NCBI GenBank assembly: GCA_016719565.1
Contig: JADJYU010000001.1
Span: forward strand, 868,001-932,000
Direction of reading: 5' to 3'
Source: Ignavibacteria bacterium
Lineage (GTDB): Bacteria > Bacteroidota > Ignavibacteria > Tepidaquicellales > Tepidaquicellaceae
Length of the DNA: 64,000 nucleotides
Below the pieces are notes generated by a model, which was not told the origin of the DNA, did no database searches, and saw only the letters and a list, made by a program, of their open reading frames with translations. Shown piece after piece: positions 47,187-55,079 of the stretch (position 1 is the first letter of the stretch; each line of letters starts with the position of its first letter). A program made the position numbers and the translations under genes.

Positions 47187-47978
47187 TTAAAAATCAAAAA
47201 ACACTTTTGCAGATAAAGAGAACAGCTGAGCTTCCGGAGCGCGGTCCAACGCGAGAGCTGTCTTATTAGTGGGATCGATGTTAAAGTAAGCGTATTCGAG
47301 TTCAGTAATTGCATAAGTAAAATCAGAGATGTAATACTTCAGTCCTAAACCCGTTTTAAACCCCTTAAGCCATTTTATCTTAGAAACATTATAGAGTAAA
47401 TAATCCTGTGAATAGTAATCATATGTTTCATATGAATAATATTCCCTGACTCTGTCATAGCTTTCCGAAGTATACTGCAGAGCGTAACCGAATTTTATGA
47501 AAGCGCCGTAACCGTCTTCATCCCCCGAACTTATTTTGAGAGACAGTGACAACGGAATTGCAAAAAGAGAAGCATAGTCATTTCTGTCGAGATAATTCCT
47601 GTTCCCGGATTCACCTGACTGAAACTGCGGATCCACCCTTCCGCTGAAATGAAATAAAAAATCAGATTCCGCTTCAATGGAAACATGTTCGTTCAAATTC
47701 TTACCAAGTATGAAACTGAAAGTAATCGGCGACCAGATATCATTATAATCATCATAATAAGATCCGTAGCTGCTGTAGGGATAATTATAATCATCATAGT
47801 AATCATAAGAAGACAGAATTCTCATCTGATACACACTTCCGAAATATCCTCCTAAATAACTTGATACCGAAGTACCGGTTCCCATATAAAAATTGTCATC
47901 TGAATAATATGACTGAGAAACAACATTTCCGTTATTTATAAAAATAAAAGAGATAAGTATGATCAGATATTTTTTCAT
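47187..47978 (-). CDS. Outer-membrane beta-barrel protein with Tyr/Asp-rich insert
   Basis: A 263-residue protein with a signal peptide ending VVSQ. Residues 30-85 are remarkably rich in Tyr, Asp, Ser and Gly (DYYDDYNYPYSSYG, YYDDYNDIW), followed by barrel-like strands (FSFILGKNLN, VSIEAESDFLFHF, LSLKISS, AFIKFGYALQY, KTGLGLKYYI, AITELEYAYFNID) and a terminal SLSAKVFFDF. The insert would lie at an exposed loop. No family recognised beyond general barrel. It converges with the rhodanese gene and leaves 31 bp between them. Confidence 0.75.
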   Translation of the reverse strand: MKKYLIILISFIFINNGNVVSQSYYSDDNFYMGTGTSVSSYLGGYFGSVYQMRILSSYDYYDDYNYPYSSYGSYYDDYNDIWSPITFSFILGKNLNEHVSIEAESDFLFHFSGRVDPQFQSGESGNRNYLDRNDYASLFAIPLSLSLKISSGDEDGYGAFIKFGYALQYTSESYDRVREYYSYETYDYYSQDYLLYNVSKIKWLKGFKTGLGLKYYISDFTYAITELEYAYFNIDPTNKTALALDRAPEAQLFSLSAKVFFDF

Positions 47979-47993
47979 CAGAAATTAATATTA

Positions 47994-48001
47994 CAAAATT
48001 A
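47994..48001 (-). promoter_or_regulatory. Possible -7 box (TAnnTTTG)
   Basis: On the minus strand this reads TAATTTTG, 15 bp before the ATG of the outer-membrane protein gene. It matches the Bacteroidetes-type -7 consensus, but without a clear -33 box. Confidence 0.22.
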
Positions 48002-48052
48002 ATGAATAAATCATTTAATTAAAATGAGACATAAGGAAAGGAAGAACCGGAA

Positions 48053-49186
48053 TCAGTCAGACAATTCTATATCACCATTATCACTGATCAGAAGGGGAGT
48101 TTCAGGAAAGTCTTTTTCGGTAAGAGATTTGATAAGTTTAACGGCAGTCAATTCAGGATCAGGCACCGGAACTCCTCTGTTAATTTGCTTAAACGAAAAT
48201 ATTTTTCCTTTAACAAAGTTACCTTCATTATTCAGAAATACTTTAAGGAGTGGTGCGGCTCCCTGCGGTCCGCTCAGACTGAACTTACCGTAGGTGCAGA
48301 AATTTCCAAGACTGTAGGCGATGAGTTTTCCTTTGTATAATTCAAGCGCTCTCGGAACGTGCGGACCGTGACCAATTACAATGTCCGCTCCGGCGTCTAT
48401 TGCGGAGTGCGCAAATTCAATTACATTGCCTCTGTTCTCACCGAGATAAATTTCTTTCCCGTTTGAAACTCTCTGCGCGGAATATCCTTCTGCGCCGCCG
48501 TGAAAGGAGACAATTAATATTTTACATTTCTTTCTGAGATCAGAAATTACTTTAACGGCATTCGGAATATCATTAAGATTCTGCGTTCCGTTATTCGGAG
48601 CGAATGCAGTAAAGCCAAATGTAATTCCGTTTCTTTCGAACAGCGTAACAGGGTGATCAGAATATCCGGCAAATTCAATATCATATTTTTCGAGAGTATT
48701 AATTGTAGATAATTTGCCTTCAGCGCCCATGTCATTGCTGTGATTATTTGCGGTGCTGACAAGATCAAAGCCGGCATTCTTTAAATATCCGGCGTAATGT
48801 TCAGGGATACGGAAGGAGACACAGTTGTCAGGAGTATTGCATTTCTTTGGTTTGCCGCCGGAGTCGAGTAATGTACCTTCGAGATTACAGAAATTAATAT
48901 CGGCTGTGCCGGTAATATTTTTCACGCTGTCAAATAAATGTATTCCGTCATCAGGAGGAAGCGAATAATCTGAAGGATAATTAGTGCCGGGCATAACATC
49001 GCCTGCAGCAATTATTGAGATCAGAGATCCATGATCTTTTTTATTAACTGAAATTTGATTTGTATCGGATTTACCGGAAGAATTTTTATCCTGTTTCGCG
49101 TCATGCTGACTGCAGGAAATCAAACCTGAAAGAAGACAGGACAGAGTCAGAAGATGAAAAATGAATTTGAGCGGATTAAAATTTAT
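48053..49186 (-). CDS. CapA-family (PgsA-like) lipoprotein, probable metallophosphatase fold
   Basis: The recognised part of about 356 residues has the PGA_cap pattern: IAAGDVMPGTNY (Asp), FCNLEGTLLD (Glu), LVSTANNHSNDMG (Asn-His), GFTAFAPN, KILIVSFHGGAEGYSAQ (His) and IVIGHGPHVPRALELY (His-x-x-His). CapA/PgsA proteins help make or anchor poly-gamma-glutamate, and many homologues have unknown roles. The TTG at 49123 gives only MISCSQ. The frame stays open upstream and encodes FIFHLLTLSCLLSGLISC, a clear lipobox leader, yet holds no ATG, GTG or TTG. I extend it to an ATA at 49186; a rare start or a base error is implied. Confidence 0.85.
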   Translation of the reverse strand: MNFNPLKFIFHLLTLSCLLSGLISCSQHDAKQDKNSSGKSDTNQISVNKKDHGSLISIIAAGDVMPGTNYPSDYSLPPDDGIHLFDSVKNITGTADINFCNLEGTLLDSGGKPKKCNTPDNCVSFRIPEHYAGYLKNAGFDLVSTANNHSNDMGAEGKLSTINTLEKYDIEFAGYSDHPVTLFERNGITFGFTAFAPNNGTQNLNDIPNAVKVISDLRKKCKILIVSFHGGAEGYSAQRVSNGKEIYLGENRGNVIEFAHSAIDAGADIVIGHGPHVPRALELYKGKLIAYSLGNFCTYGKFSLSGPQGAAPLLKVFLNNEGNFVKGKIFSFKQINRGVPVPDPELTAVKLIKSLTEKDFPETPLLISDNGDIELSD

Positions 49187-49319
49187 GTTAAGGATTTAAA
49201 ATTTATAAAATGCATTGATTGAATTGCAACAGACTAAATAAATATTCAGGTTCAGATAAGCTCAATAAAGCTTTTAAAAGAATTATGAAAATATTGTAAA
49301 AACACACTGCCTGCTAAAA

Positions 49320-49889
49320 TCAAATTGATCTCATCTTCTTTATCTGATCTTCAATTTTACCTGTTAAGGATCTCTTAACGAAAGCAAGCAGGATCAGCGC
49401 AATACCGGAAAGTATAACCTGAATGCCGAGAATTACGGCAATACCCGCTGCGCCGCTGCTGATATTAAATATCATTATAATCCCGGCTGCAATTGATAGA
49501 ACGCCAACGATAAGTAAGAACCATCCCAGTGAGTTTTCTTTCCTGAGCGACCATCCGGATGAAGTCAGCTTAAATCCTGTGATAAGAATCCATATTCCGA
49601 AAATCACAGTAATGACTTTCATTGCTGCAAGTATATTTGATAATAATAGTATTCCGAATACAGCAGTCAGAATACTCCAGATCAAAATCCAGAGATCCCT
49701 GTCTTCGCTTCCTGAAAATAACCAGCCGAACAAACCAATCGCTCCGGTAACGAGAAGGATTATTCCAAACCAGAGAGAAATACCGGTGAGCACTTCAACA
49801 GGATTTCGGAATATCAAAACGCCTAATATAAAAAGCAAAATACCCTGAATAAGAATTATCCACCATTTCTTTAACATTGTATTCAGCAT
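49320..49889 (-). CDS. HdeD-like DUF308 membrane protein
   Basis: A 189-residue protein with six predicted membrane helices in three pairs and the DUF308/HdeD repeat pattern (WWIILIQGILLFILGVLIFRNPVE; LWILIWSILTAVFGILLLSNI; LGWFLLIVGVLSIAAGIIMIF in shorter stretches). In E. coli HdeD contributes to acid resistance at high cell density; here only the family is clear. It is a single gene on the minus strand, with no visible partner. Confidence 0.82.
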   Translation of the reverse strand: MLNTMLKKWWIILIQGILLFILGVLIFRNPVEVLTGISLWFGIILLVTGAIGLFGWLFSGSEDRDLWILIWSILTAVFGILLLSNILAAMKVITVIFGIWILITGFKLTSSGWSLRKENSLGWFLLIVGVLSIAAGIIMIFNISSGAAGIAVILGIQVILSGIALILLAFVKRSLTGKIEDQIKKMRSI

Positions 49890-50112
49890 AATTCTGATTT
49901 TTTATTTTCTGATTAACTTATAGTTTTATAAAAGATGAAATTCAAAGGATGAGATTAATATTACAGATTAAAAAAATAAATTCTGATAAATTGATAATGA
50001 AGCAGTAGGTTTAAAAAGTTCTTTATATCATGCTCTGTATAGTTTACCGGCGATAAACCACTTGAGCGGAATATTGCGCAGATCGCGTAATACAAAAAAC
50101 CTCACTACTTCC

Positions 50113-50900
50113 CTAAAAATAGGTCGAAGCCGTCAGTTCAAATCCCTGAAGCCCGCTGTCAATCAGATAAGTATCCGTACCGTAATGAACATCAATATAC
50201 CTGTAACCTAAATTCAAAGTCAGCAGTTTATTTAAATTATAACCTGCTCCGAGATATGATTCAAAAGAAAGAAAAGAAACAAGTCCGAATCCGCCGACAT
50301 CAAAATTTCCTTTTATAAAAAACTTAGAATATTTTTTCTCTCCGAAAGGAGTGTAATAAAAACCCGAACCTATTTTCGGATCAATAAAAAATTTGGTCTG
50401 TCCTTCCTGTACGGATCCTGACTGCTTGTAAAAATTTTCTATGAGGTTGGTAAAAATGTTCATACGTATACCGCCGTAAATATCAAATACCGATTTCGAA
50501 TTCTCATAAAACTGCCAGGAGACATCACCTGAAATGAACATTGGCCGGATCGTAGTTATTGATTTTGAATAAAGCGAATCCTTATCATAAACAAATTTAT
50601 CACTTTGATATGCTGATGAGAACTGACCTGAATAAGATAACCTTCCTTTTATAGCTTCAAACTTTCCGTAGAAAGAAAAGTCAGCTCCGTTGTATTTATT
50701 GTAAAATGTATTATCGATATAACCGTAAAGTCCGTTTGCAGAAACATCTCCGGACATTGCTGTCATCCACGTCCCGAGCGTTACTCTGTAATTCCACATA
50801 CAGCAATTTTCATCACTGCATTTCTCACCTTTATTTTGTGCTGAGCAGATATATTTACTGAAGAAATCAGAATGAATAAAATAATATACAATATTTTCAT
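50113..50900 (-). pseudogene. Cys-rich-start outer-membrane protein, frameshifted after the signal peptide
   Basis: Two overlapping leftward frames make one gene. The first, from the ATG at 50900, gives a signal peptide (MKILYIILFILISSVNISAQ) and then drifts into a dead end. The second, used from 50799, is open upstream to about 50846 and reads QNKGEKCSDENCCMWNYRVTLGTWM..., so the true protein is about 262 residues. One base missing around 50838-50846 explains it. The mature N-terminus would hold four cysteines in about ten residues, followed by a barrel: WMTAMSGDVSANGLYGY, ADFSFYGKFE, SGDVSWQFYE, LGAGYNLNKLLTLNLGYRY and a terminal FELTASTYF. Function unknown. Confidence 0.75.
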
Positions 50901-50924
50901 ACAGAAATTTAGTTTTATATTCGT

Positions 50925-50932
50925 TAATTTTG
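50925..50932 (+). promoter_or_regulatory. Possible -7 box (TAnnTTTG)
   Basis: TAATTTTG lies 32 bp upstream of the ATG of the DUF3943 gene, in the 64-bp divergent gap with the OM gene on the other strand. Distance and consensus fit a Bacteroidetes-type promoter; the -33 element is not clear. Confidence 0.3.
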
Positions 50933-50964
50933 TGTAAATATAAGCAGAATTAACTATAAATTTT

Positions 50965-52482
50965 ATGATAAAAATATTATCACTTCTCCTGTGTATTTTC
51001 TTATACACTGTTTCAGCTTACTCTCAGATCACATTAAAACTTAACGACAGCAAAAAAGCTTTTCTCAGCAGCACAGAAATATCTGATCAAAAAATGAACG
51101 GCAGTACTTCAGCTAAATATGAATTCAGCTTTAATGAAAAGCTGAAAGCTGAAAAAAATAATTTTGTGAAAAGACCTGATACATTAAAGTATCACAGATT
51201 TTATCCGCAGTATTTAAAAAGAAGCAGTCTGCTTTTACCGATTGCTGAAGCAGCAGGTTTGAATATCGGTCTTTCAATGTTTAACAATTATGTAACCGGC
51301 GCAGAGTATGCAAAGATCTCTTTTAAGTCCGTCAGGCATAATCTTGATACAGGATTTGTATGGGATGATGATGTATTTGTTGTGAATCAGTTCGGACATC
51401 CTTTTCACGGCAGTATTTATTACAATGCAGCCAGGTCAACCGGATTTTCATACTGGGAATCAATTCCCTTTGCATTCGGCGGAAGTCTCATGTGGGAAAT
51501 GTTTATGGAAACAGATCCTCCTCAGACAAATGATATTCTGCAGACAACACTCGGCGGAACGATGGTGGGTGAAATGACTTACAGACTTTCTTCGCTTATT
51601 CTTGACGAAAGCACTTCCGGTCCTAACAGAATTTTCCGTGAAACAGTATCAACTATTTTAAATCCCGCGAGAGGTTTTAACAGGCTTATCAGCGGGGATA
51701 TGTTCAGACGAACTCCAACAAATGTTAATGATGTATTCCCCGTAACAAGCAGACTTAATGTAGGGTATGCGGGAATTAACCCCAGCTCAAGCGTTAACTT
51801 TGATAAGAGTCACTTTATGGTTGAATTGCTGTTCACCTATGGAAAGGAAATTGGCAAAGACAAGGAATATAATCCGTTCGAATTTTTCCGTATCCGCGCG
51901 GGATTTGACGCAGGTAAAAACGATGCGCCGTCTACGTGGATCTCCGCTTACGGACTTATAACAGCCAAAAATATACTTAAGAAAAAAGACGCTAAGACAC
52001 TTGTCTTCGGTGTGTTTCACGATTATGATTATTACTATAACACAATTATCAGATTAGGTACGCAAAGCGTTGGAGTAGGACTGATCTACAATACTACAGA
52101 GACAAAAAGTAAGGTCAGAATGCTCGGCAGTTTACATACAAACTTTGTCGCTATGGGAGCTTTAAATTCTATTTACAGAAAAGGTCCGAACAGAAATTAT
52201 GATTACACGATCGGTAATAAAACCATGCTTGAGATGGGGGTGAATTATAAGTTTGTGAACTTCCTGCTTGAGTACAGATTTTATTATTTATATACGGTCA
52301 ACGGGTTTCCGGGACATTCGCTGTTCGGAGTGTTTAATCCCAAGCTGCTTGTGAATGTTTACAAAGGAGTCGGCATAGGAGCTGAATATCTGTTTTATCA
52401 CAGGAGCGGTACTTTTGAGAATGTTGCCGATTACAATAAAAAGATCAGCGAACAGAGACTTTATCTGAGTTATTTATTTTAA
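50965..52482 (+). CDS. DUF3943 outer-membrane-associated protein
   Basis: A 505-residue exported protein (signal peptide ending AYSQ). The DUF3943 core is recognisable in the middle: a DDDVFVVNQFGHPFHGSIYY segment, then NAARSTGFSYWESIPFAFGG and TLGGTMVGEMTYRLSS, with a RETVSTILNPARGFNRL element downstream. The C-terminal 200 residues have barrel-like strands ending YLSYLF. The family is widespread in Gram-negatives and uncharacterised; the short HPFHG and WE motifs suggest a membrane-embedded active or lipid site, but this is only inference. It ends before a strong terminator. Confidence 0.88.
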   Translation: MIKILSLLLCIFLYTVSAYSQITLKLNDSKKAFLSSTEISDQKMNGSTSAKYEFSFNEKLKAEKNNFVKRPDTLKYHRFYPQYLKRSSLLLPIAEAAGLNIGLSMFNNYVTGAEYAKISFKSVRHNLDTGFVWDDDVFVVNQFGHPFHGSIYYNAARSTGFSYWESIPFAFGGSLMWEMFMETDPPQTNDILQTTLGGTMVGEMTYRLSSLILDESTSGPNRIFRETVSTILNPARGFNRLISGDMFRRTPTNVNDVFPVTSRLNVGYAGINPSSSVNFDKSHFMVELLFTYGKEIGKDKEYNPFEFFRIRAGFDAGKNDAPSTWISAYGLITAKNILKKKDAKTLVFGVFHDYDYYYNTIIRLGTQSVGVGLIYNTTETKSKVRMLGSLHTNFVAMGALNSIYRKGPNRNYDYTIGNKTMLEMGVNYKFVNFLLEYRFYYLYTVNGFPGHSLFGVFNPKLLVNVYKGVGIGAEYLFYHRSGTFENVADYNKKISEQRLYLSYLF

Positions 52483-52545
52483 AATTATCCGGTGAGAATT
52501 GAAATAATTTTTCACTGAACTTACATAACAATACAGAACTTGATC

Positions 52546-52577
52546 AGGACGGAATGTTTTTTTATTCCGTCCTTTTT
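52546..52577 (+). terminator. Rho-independent terminator
   Basis: AGGACGGAAT (52546-52555) pairs perfectly with ATTCCGTCCT (52564-52573) and is followed by T residues. It ends the DUF3943 transcript. Confidence 0.9.
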
Positions 52578-52686
52578 ATTTGAGAAAGTTCATAACTTCA
52601 TTTTAAGTAAAAGTGATCCGGCAATTGTTAATATCAGTTTTATTTAAAATAATTTTCTATAATTTTCATTCAACTAAATAAATATC

Positions 52687-53595
52687 ATGAATACTAAAAT
52701 TACAACTTTATCATTCAGAACTATTTTACCTGTTTGTTTTTTAATTATCACTTCAGTTTTATTTTCCTCCAGTACATTACTTTCTCAAAGCTGTACCGTT
52801 ACAGGTCCTTTGAATGTTCCTTTGAACACTCACATACTTTATCTCACTGATATCTCCGGTCAGAACTGGGAAGTATACAGCTATAACGGAGCTCAGGCGC
52901 AGATACTATTTTCTAATGATGACAGTCTGCTGGTTAATTCAGGTCCTACTCCGGGTAATTTCACTGTGTATGTACTGAGTAATCCGCAGTATAATAATTT
53001 ATGCAGCGTGAATGTAACAGTCGATCTTACACTGCCTGTCGAATTGAGTTCATTCACTGCAACTGCAGATGAAAGAAATGTTACACTCAGCTGGACTACG
53101 GTTTCTGAAGAAAACAATTCAGGTTTTCAGATAGAGAGGTCATTGGCAAATGAAGACTGGAGATCCGCGGGATTTGTGAACGGAGCCGGGACTGTAAACT
53201 CGCCTGTGAATTATTCTTTCATTGATAATAATGTCCCTTCGGGAGTTTACAGATACAGATTAAAGCAGACCGACTTTAACGGAAATTACGAATATCACAA
53301 TCTCCGGAATGAAGTAACAATTGGAACGCCGGATAAATTTTCGCTTCATCAGAATTATCCCAATCCTTTTAATCCTGTTACAAAAATAAATTATGATCTG
53401 GCTTCGGATGAATTCGTTAAAATTACATTATATGATATTTCGGGAAAGGAAATTAAAACGCTTGTCAATGAATTCAGGCAGGCTGGATTTCACAGCGCAG
53501 AATTCAATGCGTCTGAATTAACGTCCGGCATATATATTTACAAACTGGAGTCGTCCGGATTTACAGCGGTGAGAAGAATGATGCTGGTGAAATGA
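52687..53595 (+). CDS. Secreted Fn3/Ig-like protein with T9SS sorting domain
   Basis: A 302-residue secreted protein: signal peptide to about 34 (ending LLSQS), a beta-sandwich of about 85 residues, then a second one beginning LPVELSSFTATADERNVTLSW. That is a common Fn3-like opening in this group, with FQIERS and YRYRLKQTDFNGNYEY later. The C-terminal sorting domain holds NYPNPFNPVTKINYD, LYDISGKEIKTL and LTSGIYIYKLE, ending RRMMLVK. Its Fn3-like part is of the same style as that in the gene at 59946. It is followed by the gene-free repeat island. Confidence 0.88.
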   Translation: MNTKITTLSFRTILPVCFLIITSVLFSSSTLLSQSCTVTGPLNVPLNTHILYLTDISGQNWEVYSYNGAQAQILFSNDDSLLVNSGPTPGNFTVYVLSNPQYNNLCSVNVTVDLTLPVELSSFTATADERNVTLSWTTVSEENNSGFQIERSLANEDWRSAGFVNGAGTVNSPVNYSFIDNNVPSGVYRYRLKQTDFNGNYEYHNLRNEVTIGTPDKFSLHQNYPNPFNPVTKINYDLASDEFVKITLYDISGKEIKTLVNEFRQAGFHSAEFNASELTSGIYIYKLESSGFTAVRRMMLVK

Positions 53596-53627
53596 TTTTA
53601 TGATTATTTTTTCAAATCTTTTAAAAA

Positions 53628-53816
53628 CCTCCATCCCAAGCCCCAGCTTGGGATGTTCCGTCTTTAGAAGAGATTGAAAATTCATATTCACATTAAATAA
53701 TTACTATATTACTTATCTTAATTTCCTCCATCGCAAACCCCAGCATGGGATGTTCCGACTTTAGAAGAAATTGAAATTTCATATTCACATTAAATAATTA
53801 CAATATTACTTATCTT
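53628..53816. repeat. 92-bp direct repeat (two copies) with internal hairpin
   Basis: Two 92-bp copies, 53628-53719 and 53725-53816, differ at 7 positions by hand alignment and are separated by 5 bp. Copy 1 holds a perfect 10-bp hairpin: CATCCCAAGC (53632-53641), loop CCCA, GCTTGGGATG (53646-53655). In copy 2 three stem bases have changed and the stem is broken. Three quarters of the repeat is AT-rich sequence without coding potential. It looks like a REP-type intergenic element in tandem. Confidence 0.9.
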
Positions 53817-53820
53817 CTTT

Positions 53821-53843
53821 CTTCCCAAGCTGGGCTTGGGAAG
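53821..53843. repeat. Perfect hairpin related to the 92-bp repeat stem
   Basis: CTTCCCAAGC (53821-53830) and GCTTGGGAAG (53834-53843) form a perfect 10-bp stem with a 3-nt TGG loop. The stem core CCCAAGC is the same as that of the hairpin in repeat copy 1, so this is a third, shortened member. Confidence 0.85.
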
Positions 53844-53981
53844 AAGGTAAAATTTCCCGGCTTAGTTAATGTAAATTTCAATTTATTGAAAATTAATTCA
53901 ACTATTTTTATTTACTTGTTATAATTTAATGCCGCTGGTCCGGATTTTGTGAAAAATTTTTCACTTTTTAATTTTTTTTTC

Positions 53982-54415
53982 CTTTTTCAGAAAATTTCTT
54001 AACCTTCACGGGACATTTCTTCTCATTCACAATAAATTTCTTAACCTTCACGGGACATTTCTTCTCATTCACAATAAATTTCCTGACTTTCATGTGACAT
54101 TACTTCTCATTCACAATAATTTCTTAACATTCACGGGACATTTCTTCTCATTCACAATAAATTTCCTGACTTTCACGGGATTTTTCCTGACTTTCACGGG
54201 ACATTTCCCGTCATTCACGGGAGATTACGTGACATTCATGGGACATTTCCTGACTTTCACCGGTCATTTCCGGTCATTCACGGTACATTTCATCGCATTG
54301 ACTGAAAATTTCTTCACTCACAACACTCTTCGTTTCGCATTCACAACTCTTCGCTTCGCATTCGCAACTCTTCGCTTCGCATTCACTACTCTTTGTTCCG
54401 CATTCAAACTTCTAC
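53982..54415. repeat. Phase-locked 21-bp tandem array with two sequence families
   Basis: About 20 units share a 21-bp step: the C that begins (C/A)(A/C/T)TTCAC falls at 54003, 54024, 54045, 54066, 54087, 54108, then with one base lost at 54128, 54149 and so on to 54401. Units in the first part follow TTTC(T/C)TGACTTTCACGGGACA or TTTCTTCTCATTCACAATAAA, often alternating. From about 54317 the step is kept but the unit changes to CATTCACAACTCTTCGCTTCG. Because 21 is a multiple of 3, every plus frame yields heptad repeats and a spurious 136-codon ORF at 54094-54504. No start signal or codon structure supports translation. I classify it as a minisatellite. Confidence 0.88.
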
Positions 54416-54660
54416 TTTTTCAATTTACTTTTCTTTATTACACTTTCATTTTACATTTTACATCTTCACCACTTCTTTTATCAGTTATCACAATTCTTTA
54501 TTAAGTTTACCCGTCGCTTTATACATAGTTTTCCATCCTTTAATTAATTTGTCCGCCGCTTCGATTCACATTCAGAATTCTTCATTTGACTTCATGCTTT
54601 CTTTAAACTGTGATACTATTCCTTTATTTCACAATTTGTATTTATTCTTTTAATTCCCGG
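54401..54660 (+). other. Pyrimidine-rich, G-poor intergenic tract
   Basis: The plus strand here is dominated by T and C; 54401-54483 contains no G at all by direct reading. It directly continues the 21-bp array and has no gene, terminator or known motif. The rest of the gap to 54877 is AT-rich without visible features. Confidence 0.7.
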
Positions 54661-54877
54661 CTGCATTTTTTATTGTTCTGAATTTTTTGATTTAAAAACT
54701 CCGGGTTAAATTAGAATATTCTGAATTCTTTGTTAGTTCTTCTTTATAAAATATTATACGGGTAAAATTTCAAGACGTTACCCTAACTTAAATTGCAAAT
54801 TACAAATGACAAATAAGAATTAATGCTTCCGGTGGGATCCATTCACAACATTTTTGAATTTAACATTAATATTTTTT

Positions 54878-54965
54878 TAGCAATATAGATAGCTTAACCC
54901 CGTAGAGGTGACATCTTGGTAGCAATAAATAGTATAGACATTTTAACCCCGTAGGGGTGAAATCT
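54878..54965. repeat. Two diverged copies of an ACCCCGTAGGGGT-type intergenic repeat
   Basis: Two adjacent units each have TAGCAATA, a spacer, then TAACCCCGTAG(A/G)GGTGA(C/A)ATC. TAACCCC starts are at 54895 and 54944. The core ACCCC-GTA-GGGGT is a short inverted repeat, intact in unit 2 and with one change in unit 1. From memory, similar CCCCGTAGGGGTGA motifs occur between genes in many Bacteroidetes-group genomes, but no search was done. Confidence 0.7.
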
Positions 54966-55079
54966 TTTTTTAAAATATTCGCAAGAGATTTTTATATTTA
55001 AAACATTAAGAAGAAGATTGATCTGACCCGGCAGATTAATCCGGAATATCAACGATGAGATTATTTAAAAAGAATAGTT

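Noticed and set aside
54317..54415. Minus-strand basic repeat (VNAKRRV-like) in the second repeat family
   Set aside because: The open stretch is short, has stops within the array and no start; it is a translation of the minisatellite.
54094..54504. 136-codon ORF with FLTFTGH-like heptads
   Set aside because: It follows from a 21-bp repeat, which is a multiple of three; other plus frames give similar heptads. No start signal, no globular composition, and one indel in the array changes phase.
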